DNA of 9,831 nt. It comes from Treponema sp. GTDB lineage: Bacteria > Spirochaetota > Spirochaetia > Treponematales > Breznakiellaceae. The stretch is from positions 1 through 9,831 of the forward strand of contig JAISJS010000011.1 in the NCBI GenBank assembly GCA_031261385.1, given 5' to 3'. The notes beneath the pieces were generated by a model. That model did no database searches. It saw only the letters and a program-made list of their open reading frames with translations, and was not told the origin of the DNA. A program made the translations under genes and the position numbers. Of the stretch, positions 1 to 6,457 are shown in pieces. The first letter of the stretch is position 1. Each line of letters opens with the position of its first letter.

Positions 1-1068
1 TTTATCCGTAAAGATTGGCTTGATAAACTGGGACTTCCCCTGCCAAAGACCACTCAGGAATACTTTGATGCCCTGCTTGCCTTTAAAGAAAAAGACCCCG
101 GTAATGTTGGCAAAAATAAAGTCCTTCCCTTCTCAATGACTACCGATATACGCTGGAGCGCCGGTAACATCCTTGAATCCCATATTGATCCTAATACCTC
201 CGATAAGGAACGGTGGATAAACACGGCGGCGGAACGTTTTTTCCTGATACCGGGTTATAAAGAAGGGGTCCGGTTTCTTAACAAAATGTACAACGCAGGA
301 CTTATTGATAAGGATTTCCCCCTGTATAGCAGCGAAGATACGTATAAAAACCTCCTCAAAAGCGGCGTGGTAGGCTCGTTCAGCGGTGACTGGGACCGGA
401 TTTTTCGTGAAAGTGATTCTCTTTTTACGGATCTCAAAAAGAATGTGCCGGACGGTAATTGGGTAGCAGTGGATTGTATGGCCAGTTCCGATGGCATCAC
501 CCATAAAATAGCCTATGATGCCGCGGGCTTGCATTTCTTTATTCCCGCTTCCTCCAAGAACCCCGATGCGGCAATGCGGTATCTCAACTGGCTTGCCAAA
601 TTTGAAAATTACAATTTTCTCCAGATTGGACCGGAAGGAATTGTCCATACCATTGTTGACGGTATCCCCAAACTTAATCCTTCCGCCGGCGGCGGCTGGA
701 TCCAGAACAGCTCCCAAAATATTGATTACGCTATTCCGCTGATAGGCTTTCACCTGCGTACCGAAGAAGAAAGCATCAAGGCTATTGCTGCAGCGTATCC
801 CTGGCCTTCGGAGCTTGTTTCCGAAGTCTACAATATTGCCATGACCAACGCAAAACCTAATCCCGTCATTACAACTTCTTCTCCACTGGTAGTTGCCGGC
901 CCGCTGAATCAAACTTTGGTAGATAAGGGGACAGTTTTATTCGTCGAATCCATTACCGCTACTCCTGCCAATTTCGACAAAGTCTATGACGCCGGTATCG
1001 CCGACTGGCTTGCCTCCGGCGCCCAGGCTATTATCAATGAGCGGCGCGAAAAGTATATTGAACCATAG
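1..1068 (+). CDS. ABC transporter extracellular solute-binding protein, C-terminal part (5' end outside window)
   Basis: The reading frame is already open at base 1 and ends at TAG (1066-1068), giving 355 visible residues; the in-frame ATG at 136 is internal, because the codons before it read as conserved family sequence (IRKDWLDKLGLPLPKTTQEY, then a lysine- and acid-rich AFKEKDPGN stretch). That segment resembles LplA/LipO-type family 1 solute-binding lipoproteins of Firmicutes and spirochetes, which are about 500-550 aa, so roughly 150-200 residues including the lipoprotein signal lie upstream. The expected role is to capture a sugar or oligosaccharide outside the cytoplasmic membrane and deliver it to an LplB/LplC-type permease pair. 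A typical C-terminal helix is visible (about DAGIADWLASGAQAIINE). A strong terminator follows within 25 nt, so any permease genes must lie upstream or elsewhere. The family call is secure; the substrate cannot be told. Confidence 0.88.
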   Translation, partial: FIRKDWLDKLGLPLPKTTQEYFDALLAFKEKDPGNVGKNKVLPFSMTTDIRWSAGNILESHIDPNTSDKERWINTAAERFFLIPGYKEGVRFLNKMYNAGLIDKDFPLYSSEDTYKNLLKSGVVGSFSGDWDRIFRESDSLFTDLKKNVPDGNWVAVDCMASSDGITHKIAYDAAGLHFFIPASSKNPDAAMRYLNWLAKFENYNFLQIGPEGIVHTIVDGIPKLNPSAGGGWIQNSSQNIDYAIPLIGFHLRTEEESIKAIAAAYPWPSELVSEVYNIAMTNAKPNPVITTSSPLVVAGPLNQTLVDKGTVLFVESITATPANFDKVYDAGIADWLASGAQAIINERREKYIEP

Positions 1069-1091
1069 TTGATGGGCAGTACAAAATTAAT

Positions 1092-1130
1092 GGGGAAATG
1101 GGGGCGTCCCGTTTCCCCTTGTTTATATTT
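1092..1130. terminator. Rho-independent terminator, probably bidirectional
   Basis: An 11-bp stem is visible: GGGGAAATGGG (1092-1102), loop GGCGT, CCCGTTTCCCC (1108-1118), with one T-G wobble pair. On the plus strand it is followed by the T-rich TTGTTTATATTT, and it starts 24 nt after the stop of the solute-binding protein. On the minus strand the stem is followed by ATTAATTTTGT, and the converging LRR lipoprotein gene stops at 1136. One stem-loop therefore can end both units. Termination in the plus direction is the better supported, as its T tract is longer. Confidence 0.85.
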
Positions 1131-1135
1131 CCCCG

Positions 1136-1429
1136 CTAAAAAACATCTTCACCAAAGCGCTGCCTTATTTCTTCACGAATTGGAGAGTCATAAGAAAAGC
1201 AATTCCGGAACGCGCCAGGCCCTACACTGGTTACACTGGAAGGTATCGAGATTGAGGCAAGATTGTAACACATATTGAACGCCCACCCTCCGATATTTGT
1301 TACACTTGATGGTATTGTAATTGAGGTAAGACCCCAACAATTATCAAATGTGTTATCCTCAATACTCATTACTTGCTCACATGAAGAAAAGAGTAAAATG
1401 GCAAATATGACTATTATTGCCTTTTTCAT
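1136..1429 (-). CDS. Short TpLRR/BspA-type leucine-rich-repeat lipoprotein
   Basis: A 97-aa protein that begins with a lipoprotein signal peptide ([17 protein letters not shown]; lipidated Cys17) and so is probably anchored to a membrane facing the periplasm or surface. After the Cys come about two and a half repeats of the Treponema pallidum-type LRR pattern ([17 protein letters not shown], then [17 protein letters not shown]), 23 residues apart, with a charged tail ending [14 protein letters not shown]. The repeats are also visible in the DNA, 69 bases apart. In this family the repeats mediate binding to host or neighbouring-cell surfaces; that role here is inference. Most relatives have many repeats, so this is a minimal form, and the first repeat begins in mid-unit directly after the lipidation site. 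AGGAG (1439-1443) gives a good ribosome binding site 9 nt before the ATG, overlapping the end of the upstream lipoprotein gene, so the two are almost certainly co-transcribed. Confidence 0.82.
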   Translation of the reverse strand: MKKAIIVIFAILLFSSCEQVMSIEDNTFDNCWGLTSITIPSSVTNIGGWAFNMCYNLASISIPSSVTSVGPGAFRNCFSYDSPIREEIRQRFGEDVF

Positions 1430-1447
1430 GATTTTCTTCTCCTCTGT

Positions 1448-2194
1448 TTACTCTTGAACAGCAAAAGGGTTATATGGAATGGAATGAAATTTAGATGTGA
1501 TTAATTTCCACATTGCATCCTTTTCAATAAACTCATTTATATCTGTTAAATACTCATAAGTATTATAATCCGGTTCCGAATGGATAAGAAGAAAATTCCA
1601 TCCTTTTTTATAAGATGTTATTTCGTCATACGAATCACCATCCATGTTGGCATAAAATATTTTACCCCAATGTCTACAACTATTGATATATTCAAATTTT
1701 CCCTCTGCTGGAAATAAAGCTATTACCCGAAAGTCAAGAAGACCTATCCTTAAGCCCGCCGGTGTTATATGGTTTCTTAAATACCACGCAATTGGAGTGT
1801 ACACATCTATTAATGGATTCTTTGCCTCCATTATATCAACTAAATACTCATCCGGTATTCCGGCAGGCAAGGTGAATGACAATTTTCCTTTTTTTACTTG
1901 CCCAACCGTTCCATATTTCTTAAACTGCCCGGGACCTTGCAGCCCGCCAACGACATCATCCTTCATCTGAAAATATAAATTAATAATGCCATTTCCATCA
2001 TAAGGTATGGTTCTTTCGTCCGGCCCCACTACTATATAGGTAGTATCATTAAAATACACCTGAATATCGTTAATACCGGGACCTGTATTTTCGACATCTT
2101 TGGAAAACGAATTATTTCCTGAATTCAATCCATCAAAATTACAAGAAACAAGTATCATCCCAAACAGGATAAAGATTTTACTTAATTTTTTCAT
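1448..2194 (-). CDS. Lipoprotein of unknown function, 248 aa
   Basis: I do not recognise the family. The N-terminus is a clear lipoprotein signal (MKKLSKIFILFGMILVSC, Cys18 lipidated) followed by a Ser/Asn/Gly-rich linker, and the mature part of about 230 residues has no further hydrophobic helix, so it is an exported, membrane-anchored soluble protein. It is rich in aromatic residues and beta-prone stretches (for example YIVVGPDERTIPYDGNGIIN and FRVIALFPAEGKFEY). The start is secure: GGGAGG (2200-2205) lies 5 nt before the ATG. It is the middle member of a three-ORF unit: a 31-codon ORF ends 43 nt upstream and the LRR lipoprotein starts 18 nt downstream. Its DNA is visibly more AT-rich than the ppk-ppx-receptor block, which suggests a lineage-specific or transferred gene. 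A shared surface role with the LRR lipoprotein is possible but not shown. Confidence 0.8.
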   Translation of the reverse strand: MKKLSKIFILFGMILVSCNFDGLNSGNNSFSKDVENTGPGINDIQVYFNDTTYIVVGPDERTIPYDGNGIINLYFQMKDDVVGGLQGPGQFKKYGTVGQVKKGKLSFTLPAGIPDEYLVDIMEAKNPLIDVYTPIAWYLRNHITPAGLRIGLLDFRVIALFPAEGKFEYINSCRHWGKIFYANMDGDSYDEITSYKKGWNFLLIHSEPDYNTYEYLTDINEFIEKDAMWKLITSKFHSIPYNPFAVQE

Positions 2195-2237
2195 AACATC
2201 CTCCCTTCTTATTGGGGATATATATTTGCCAGCATCT

Positions 2238-2333
2238 TTAAATTAATTCTAAAATCACCAGGCCCGGTTGAACGAGAAAAGCTGATGTAAATGCAAAAAG
2301 TACAAACCACGATAAACGAATAGACTTTTTCAT
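2238..2333 (-). CDS. 31-aa hydrophobic small ORF (small membrane protein, leader peptide or signal-peptide remnant)
   Basis: Reading down from 2333, the ATG opens a 31-codon frame ending in TAA (2238-2240). The peptide has a basic start (MKKSIR), a hydrophobic core of about 15 residues (LSWFVLFAFTSAFLV) and a short tail QPGLVILELI. A full-strength Shine-Dalgarno GGAGG (2339-2343) lies 5 nt upstream, and a good promoter (2365-2392) predicts a leader of about 25 nt, so this is the first translatable ORF of the transcript. The 248-aa lipoprotein starts 43 nt after its stop. It could be a small membrane protein, a leader peptide that tunes the operon, or the signal peptide of a gene whose body has been deleted. 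It has no lipobox Cys. Ribosome-site quality and position support translation; function is unknown. Confidence 0.55.
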   Translation of the reverse strand: MKKSIRLSWFVLFAFTSAFLVQPGLVILELI

Positions 2334-2364
2334 AAGCGCCTCCGATTAATCGTAATACACTTAT

Positions 2365-2392
2365 AGTATACCACAGCTTTTATACATATCAA
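2365..2392 (-). promoter_or_regulatory. Sigma70-like promoter of the lipoprotein operon
   Basis: Read on the minus strand, a -35 box TTGATA (2387-2392) and a -10 box TATACT (2365-2370) are 16 nt apart, and the -10 is preceded by TGG, an extended -10 element. The predicted start of transcription is near 2359, about 25 nt before the ATG of the 31-codon ORF, leaving room for its GGAGG. Flanking DNA is very AT-rich, as is usual for such promoters. Confidence 0.65.
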
Positions 2393-2520
2393 ATTTTATT
2401 TAAAAAATATTTACGATTATATTTGTATATGACAACTTTGTTTGTTTATCACATATTTTTTTAACTGCTTGAGGACAAAAAAGCTTGAGGGTTGGATATA
2501 AATAAGAAAATGCTTAATGT

Positions 2521-2631
2521 TTAGACGCTGGCATAGACGAATGGCGAAAGTCGTAACACTTCATCATCAGGATTCTTCGGAATGAATTTTATCATAAAGG
2601 AACCAAGAGGAACGGTCTTTATTGGTTTCAT
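2521..2631 (-). CDS. Doubtful 36-aa ORF downstream of ppk
   Basis: ATG at 2631 to TAA at 2521-2523 gives MKPIKTVPLGSFMIKFIPKN followed by PDDEVLRLSPFVYASV. The composition looks protein-like, but no Shine-Dalgarno precedes the ATG. The ATG overlaps the stop (ATGA) of a 14-codon ORF that starts at 2672 inside the post-ppk hairpin, so translational coupling is conceivable. No family is recognised. It may be a fragment of a decayed gene or chance. Confidence 0.18.
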   Translation of the reverse strand: MKPIKTVPLGSFMIKFIPKNPDDEVLRLSPFVYASV

Positions 2632-2642
2632 GATAACTGACC

Positions 2643-2680
2643 GGTATATTCCTGGGTAATTTGAAGTTCCATAATATACC
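2643..2680 (-). repeat. Inverted repeat / hairpin just downstream of ppk
   Basis: GGTATATT (2643-2650) and AATATACC (2673-2680) are perfect 8-base inverted repeats separated by 22 nt, 14 nt after the ppk stop on the minus strand. TGG and CCA inside the loop could add a second short stem. No T run follows on the minus strand, so it is not a standard terminator; it could protect the 3' end of the ppk mRNA or be a protein-binding site. Confidence 0.4.
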
Positions 2681-2693
2681 CCAAAAAATATTA

Positions 2694-4844
2694 TCACTCA
2701 GGCGATCTGCGACGCACAGTGAACTCGCTCTTGCCAAGGGTAAGGCTTCCGGAGGAGCGTTCGGCAACGGCAAGGAAATGAGCTTGAACGCGGAAAGGCT
2801 TTTCGCCGGGCGGCGGGGAAAGCGCTTTCCATTTGCCGGTGGAATCAAGGACCCTTGTCTGGCAATTGTCGCGGAAATAGGCGCCGAGAATGCCGAGCAG
2901 TTCGGCGCGTATTTTTTCTTCCTGAATGGGAAACATCAGTTCTACGCGGCGCTCCAGATTCCGGGGCATCCAGTCGGCGCTGGAGAGGTACAGTTCATCG
3001 GCGCCGCCGTTGGCAAAATAGTAGATGCGGGAATGTTCAAGATAATGATCGATGATGCCCGACACGCGGATGTTTTCCGAAAGGCCGCTGACACCGGGAA
3101 CCAGGGTGCATATCCCGCGGACGCTGAGAAAAATTTTAACTCCTGCCTGTGAAGCGCGGTAGAGGGCTTTGATGATATCGGCATCGACCAGGGCGTTGAT
3201 CTTTGCCATGATCTTTCCGGGGTACTTTTGGCTTGACCGTTTTGTTTCCCGTTCAATAAGTTCAAGCAGGCGGCGTTTGAGACCTGCGGGGGCAATTACC
3301 AACTTGCGCATGGACTGGATCACCGAGTAGCCTGTGATCATGTTAAAGAGCAGTCCCGCATCGTAGACGATTTCTTCCCGGCAGGTAAAAAGACAAATGT
3401 CCTCGTAAAATTTTGCCGTGCGATCGTTGTAGTTGCCGGTGGAGAGGTGCACATACCGTTTTATCCGGTCGTTTTCGCGGCGGATTACCTGGGTAATTTT
3501 TGCATGAACCTTGAGGCGGGAAAGACCGTAGATCACAATCACCCCGGCGCGTTCCAGCCGGTTCGCCCAGGAAATATTCCGCTCTTCGTCAAAGCGGGCC
3601 TTGAGTTCCACAAGGGCGGTTACGTGTTTTCCGGCAAGACTTGCCTGTTCCAATGCGCGGATGATTGGTGAGTTGCCGCTGGTACGGTACAGGGCAGTCT
3701 TGATCGAAATGACGGCGGGGTCGGAAGCGGCGTCCTGAAAAAAACGGACCACCGGATCAAAAGACTGGTACGGCAGATGGATCATCACATCCCCTTCCCG
3801 TATCCGGTCCCAGATCGATTCATCTTCGTTAAAAGCGGCAACGGGAAATATTTTCCAGGGTTTTTCTTTAAGCGTATCAAAGCCCTGAACATTTGCAAGA
3901 TCAAAACGATCGCCCAGATTAAAGGGGCCGTCTGTTTCGTAGATGTCATCATCATCCAGGGCAAGCCGCTTTGCAAGCGCATCTTTCAGGCGCAGGCTTC
4001 CGGGGGAACACACCATTCTGACTGCCGATGAATTTTCCCTGCCCTCCAGAACCTCCTCCATCGCCTCGATAAAATCTTCATCCCGCTGTTCATCCACGGA
4101 AAAATCCGCATCGCGGTTTACCTTAAAAAGCAGGCGCTCCAAAACTTTCATGCCGGGGAACAGGGCCTTACCCCAGGTCATCACAATATCATCGGCAAGA
4201 GCAAAGGGACTTGTCCCCTCTCCGGGCAGCCAGATAATTCGATTCGCCACCTGCGGGATTTGGACCATCGCAATACACTCCCCTTCACCTGCCTTGTCCG
4301 TCTCCGCTGAAAGAAGAAAGGCGGCGTTGAGGCTGAGGCTGTCGATGGAAGGCAGAGGCTTGTTGTCCTCGATCCGCAGGGGGGTAAGGATCGGAAAAAT
4401 TTGCGACAGAAAAAAAGATTCAAGGTAATCCAGCTGGGCTTTCGTATACGTGTCAGGACGCACCAGGCAGAGGCCGCCTGCGGCAAGCGCCGGAAAAATT
4501 TCATCCTGAAGGCATGCATACTGACGGCTGACAATGGAACGTACTTTTTTGGAAATAAGCTTGAGCTGCTCTGCGGGGCTCAGCCCCGAAAAATCCGCCG
4601 GGTTTTTCAAACCGGTTACGGCACTTCCGCCGCGCATTGCCCGTTTTAATGCCGCAACACGGACCATAAAAAATTCATCAAAATTGGAAGACACGATCGA
4701 AAGAAAACGAAACCGTTCCAGCGGAGGCAAATCCTTCCGCAACCCCTCCTCCAGCACCCGGTCGTTAAAATCAACCCAGGAGATATCCCTGTTAAAGAAG
4801 TGAGGCGTGTCATCATTTTCAGTATTATTGGTATCATTCCTCAT
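2694..4844 (-). CDS. ppk1: Polyphosphate kinase 1 (PPK1)
   Basis: A 716-aa protein that reversibly polymerises the gamma-phosphate of ATP into inorganic polyphosphate; family members are 690-720 aa. The N-terminal domain signature is clear (FFNRDISWVDFNDRVLEE at about 16-33; SSNFDEFFMVRVAALK at about 52-67). The two active-site histidines correspond to His447 (LKVHAKI) and His466 (YVHLSTGNYND), 19 residues apart as in E. coli PPK (His435, His454); the EHSR histidine, His604, matches E. coli His592. The nucleotide and magnesium-binding arginines are present in TALYRTSG (Arg387) and ARFDEERN (Arg417). The gene therefore looks intact and active. AGGAG (4851-4855) lies 6 nt before the ATG, and only 16 nt separate it from the ppx stop, so the two are co-transcribed. 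The C-terminal tail (about 670-716) appears slightly longer and more variable than usual. Confidence 0.97.
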   Translation of the reverse strand: MRNDTNNTENDDTPHFFNRDISWVDFNDRVLEEGLRKDLPPLERFRFLSIVSSNFDEFFMVRVAALKRAMRGGSAVTGLKNPADFSGLSPAEQLKLISKKVRSIVSRQYACLQDEIFPALAAGGLCLVRPDTYTKAQLDYLESFFLSQIFPILTPLRIEDNKPLPSIDSLSLNAAFLLSAETDKAGEGECIAMVQIPQVANRIIWLPGEGTSPFALADDIVMTWGKALFPGMKVLERLLFKVNRDADFSVDEQRDEDFIEAMEEVLEGRENSSAVRMVCSPGSLRLKDALAKRLALDDDDIYETDGPFNLGDRFDLANVQGFDTLKEKPWKIFPVAAFNEDESIWDRIREGDVMIHLPYQSFDPVVRFFQDAASDPAVISIKTALYRTSGNSPIIRALEQASLAGKHVTALVELKARFDEERNISWANRLERAGVIVIYGLSRLKVHAKITQVIRRENDRIKRYVHLSTGNYNDRTAKFYEDICLFTCREEIVYDAGLLFNMITGYSVIQSMRKLVIAPAGLKRRLLELIERETKRSSQKYPGKIMAKINALVDADIIKALYRASQAGVKIFLSVRGICTLVPGVSGLSENIRVSGIIDHYLEHSRIYYFANGGADELYLSSADWMPRNLERRVELMFPIQEEKIRAELLGILGAYFRDNCQTRVLDSTGKWKALSPPPGEKPFRVQAHFLAVAERSSGSLTLGKSEFTVRRRSPE

Positions 4845-4860
4845 TTCTAACTCCTAATAC

Positions 4861-6399
4861 TTAATTCAATATTACCTTGTACCCGAACACATCCTGAAAA
4901 AGATCCGCCTTCTCCTCAAGGCCGATAAGCTCCAAAGAATGATCATGCACCCCTTCGGTACGAAGCACGAGGGTCTCGGTCCGCCGTTCCACGGTGATTT
5001 TTTTTACCCCCTGTGAATGACCCCGATCCAGCGCATCGGCAACCCGGAGTATGGACGCCATTTTAAGCACCAGTATACGTTCCTCACGCTGAAGGGTCAT
5101 GTATTCGATATCGGACGGGGACGGCGGATCGCTGCGGTGATACCGGATCACATTGGCGATGATGTCCAGCTCATCCCGGCGCAAGCCAAAAATTTCCGAA
5201 TTAACGACGATGTACTGACCATGCTTCTGATGCCCCGATCCCCTGATGAACATGCCGATATCGTGGAGTATTGCCGCAGTTTCCAGCATCATACGCTCAC
5301 GGCGGTTCATGCCGTGTTCCCGGACCAGCGCGTCAAAAAGGGTCATGCAAAGATTCGCCACGTGCCGGCTATGGCTTTCATCAAAATGGTACTTCCGTCC
5401 CAGATTCACCGCCGAGGCGATTATCTGCGAAAAAAATTCTTCCCGCAAGGCAGAGTCCACACCCAGGGCAAGATCGATAAGAATGCCTTCCCGTATGGAA
5501 ACCAGGGGCACCACCACCTGGGCCGCATTGGTCCGCTCAAGAAAAAGTTTATACACCAGCAGTCCCGGAATCAGGCCCTCGGCATCACCGTAGGGAACGT
5601 GAAGTTTTTGAATACATTCTTCGATACCATAACTCTGAATCTGCTCGGTAAAAGCGATAAAATCTTTGCGATCGATAATGCGGCAGTTTTCGTTAAGCGC
5701 TTTGCCGACGTGCTCCGCCGCAATATGGGCATCGGAACCGGCAACGACAAAGGTTCTGACATGGGCCAGATCCAATTCATCATTTAAAAAACCCGAAGTA
5801 TTGCGGATGTTTTCGTTGAGATACCGTTCCAGGGAACGGCCCGATCCAATACCAAGCCGCGACTGCTGATCGATTAAAATTGTCCCCAGGCGGAGGCTGT
5901 GGGCCGCCACCATCTGCCCCCGGCGGAGCAGCATGATCTCCGTTGACCCGCCGCCTATATCGATAATCATCGAATTGGCCTTCTGAAAAAGGGGCAGGTC
6001 CTGCTTCAGGGTAAAACGCACCGCCAGATACATAAGGCGATTTTCTTCGATTCCCTCGATGATGACAAGATTAAATCCTGTCTCCTGCCGGACCCGGTCC
6101 ACAAAAATATCACGGTTACGGGCAACCCGCAGGGCGCTTGTGGCAATCACATGGATATCCGCATCATGAATGCCCCAGCCGGAAAGCAGTTCCCGAAAAC
6201 TCATGAGCACCTGAAGACATTCCAGAAAGGACTCCCGCGAAACTTCCCCGGAAGTAAACACATCCCGCCCCAGGGCAACGGGCCTCCCCGCCCGGTCCAT
6301 GGTCCGCCACTGCCCGTCATCCTGGATCTCCGCCACCAGAAGCCTGATTCCGGTAGACCCAATTTCGAGAACAGCGATTAGACGGGGAAGCACTGTCAT
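4861..6399 (-). CDS. ppx: Exopolyphosphatase / Ppx-GppA phosphatase with C-terminal HD domain
   Basis: A 512-aa protein close to E. coli PPX in length (513). The N-terminal actin-like fold has phosphate motif 1 (LEIGSTGIRLLVAE, about 11-24), TSALRVARN (87-95), the Glu-rich catalytic segment EGIEENRLMYLAV (115-127) and phosphate motif 2 IIDIGGGSTEI (145-155). The C-terminal half carries an HD domain with His346, His379-Asp380 (AAILHDIG), His390/His393, His421 and Asp455. It should release phosphate from polyphosphate ends or from pppGpp; sequence alone does not separate these activities, but pairing with ppk favours polyphosphate. In motif 1 the usual Asp (DLGS or DIGS) is Glu12. An in-frame TAA at 6406-6408 excludes an upstream start. 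There is no Shine-Dalgarno before the ATG, yet a strong promoter ends 9 nt before it, pointing to a leaderless or near-leaderless mRNA. Confidence 0.93.
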   Translation of the reverse strand: MTVLPRLIAVLEIGSTGIRLLVAEIQDDGQWRTMDRAGRPVALGRDVFTSGEVSRESFLECLQVLMSFRELLSGWGIHDADIHVIATSALRVARNRDIFVDRVRQETGFNLVIIEGIEENRLMYLAVRFTLKQDLPLFQKANSMIIDIGGGSTEIMLLRRGQMVAAHSLRLGTILIDQQSRLGIGSGRSLERYLNENIRNTSGFLNDELDLAHVRTFVVAGSDAHIAAEHVGKALNENCRIIDRKDFIAFTEQIQSYGIEECIQKLHVPYGDAEGLIPGLLVYKLFLERTNAAQVVVPLVSIREGILIDLALGVDSALREEFFSQIIASAVNLGRKYHFDESHSRHVANLCMTLFDALVREHGMNRRERMMLETAAILHDIGMFIRGSGHQKHGQYIVVNSEIFGLRRDELDIIANVIRYHRSDPPSPSDIEYMTLQREERILVLKMASILRVADALDRGHSQGVKKITVERRTETLVLRTEGVHDHSLELIGLEEKADLFQDVFGYKVILN

Positions 6400-6408
6400 G
6401 GTAATTTA

Positions 6409-6437
6409 ATTATCGGCCCTTGCAGCAATATCGTCAA
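6409..6437 (-). promoter_or_regulatory. Near-consensus sigma70 promoter for ppx-ppk, predicting a leaderless mRNA
   Basis: On the minus strand TTGACG (6432-6437) and GATAAT (6409-6414) are separated by exactly 17 nt, each 5 of 6 to consensus. Counting 7 nt from the -10 puts transcription start at the A at 6402, three bases before the ATG at 6399. The ppx gene has no Shine-Dalgarno, which fits. The promoter lies in the 58-nt gap after the receptor stop, so ppx-ppk may be transcribed on their own as well as by read-through. Confidence 0.6.
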
Positions 6438-6457
6438 CGCCTTCCGTGTTGTTTTTC

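Larger units (their letters stand above)
2393..2693. other. AT-rich intergenic region after ppk; no convincing gene
   Basis: This stretch lies between the lipoprotein-operon promoter and the ppk stop codon. It contains an 8-bp inverted repeat just after ppk, a direct repeat GCTTGAGG (2467-2474 and 2483-2490), a T-rich tract around 2440-2462, and a weak 36-codon minus-strand ORF (2521-2631). I see no intrinsic terminator with a proper T tract for ppk and no recognisable coding homology, so transcription from the ppk unit may run on towards the lipoprotein promoter. Confidence 0.5.

Noticed and set aside
133..912. 259-codon minus-strand open frame opposite the solute-binding protein
   Set aside because: It is antisense to a well-supported coding frame, has no ribosome site, and reads as low-likelihood protein; it results from codon bias on the real strand.
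1069..1278. 69-codon plus-strand ORF after the solute-binding protein
   Set aside because: It runs through the terminator stem and antisense to the LRR lipoprotein, whose lipobox and repeats are convincing.
2567..2848. 93-codon minus-strand frame across the ppk 3' end
   Set aside because: It overlaps conserved-length PPK1 in another frame and has no recognisable domain; the part beyond ppk is not distinctive.
5017..5787. 256-codon plus-strand open frame opposite ppx
   Set aside because: It lies entirely antisense to conserved Ppx motifs and has no recognisable domain or ribosome site.
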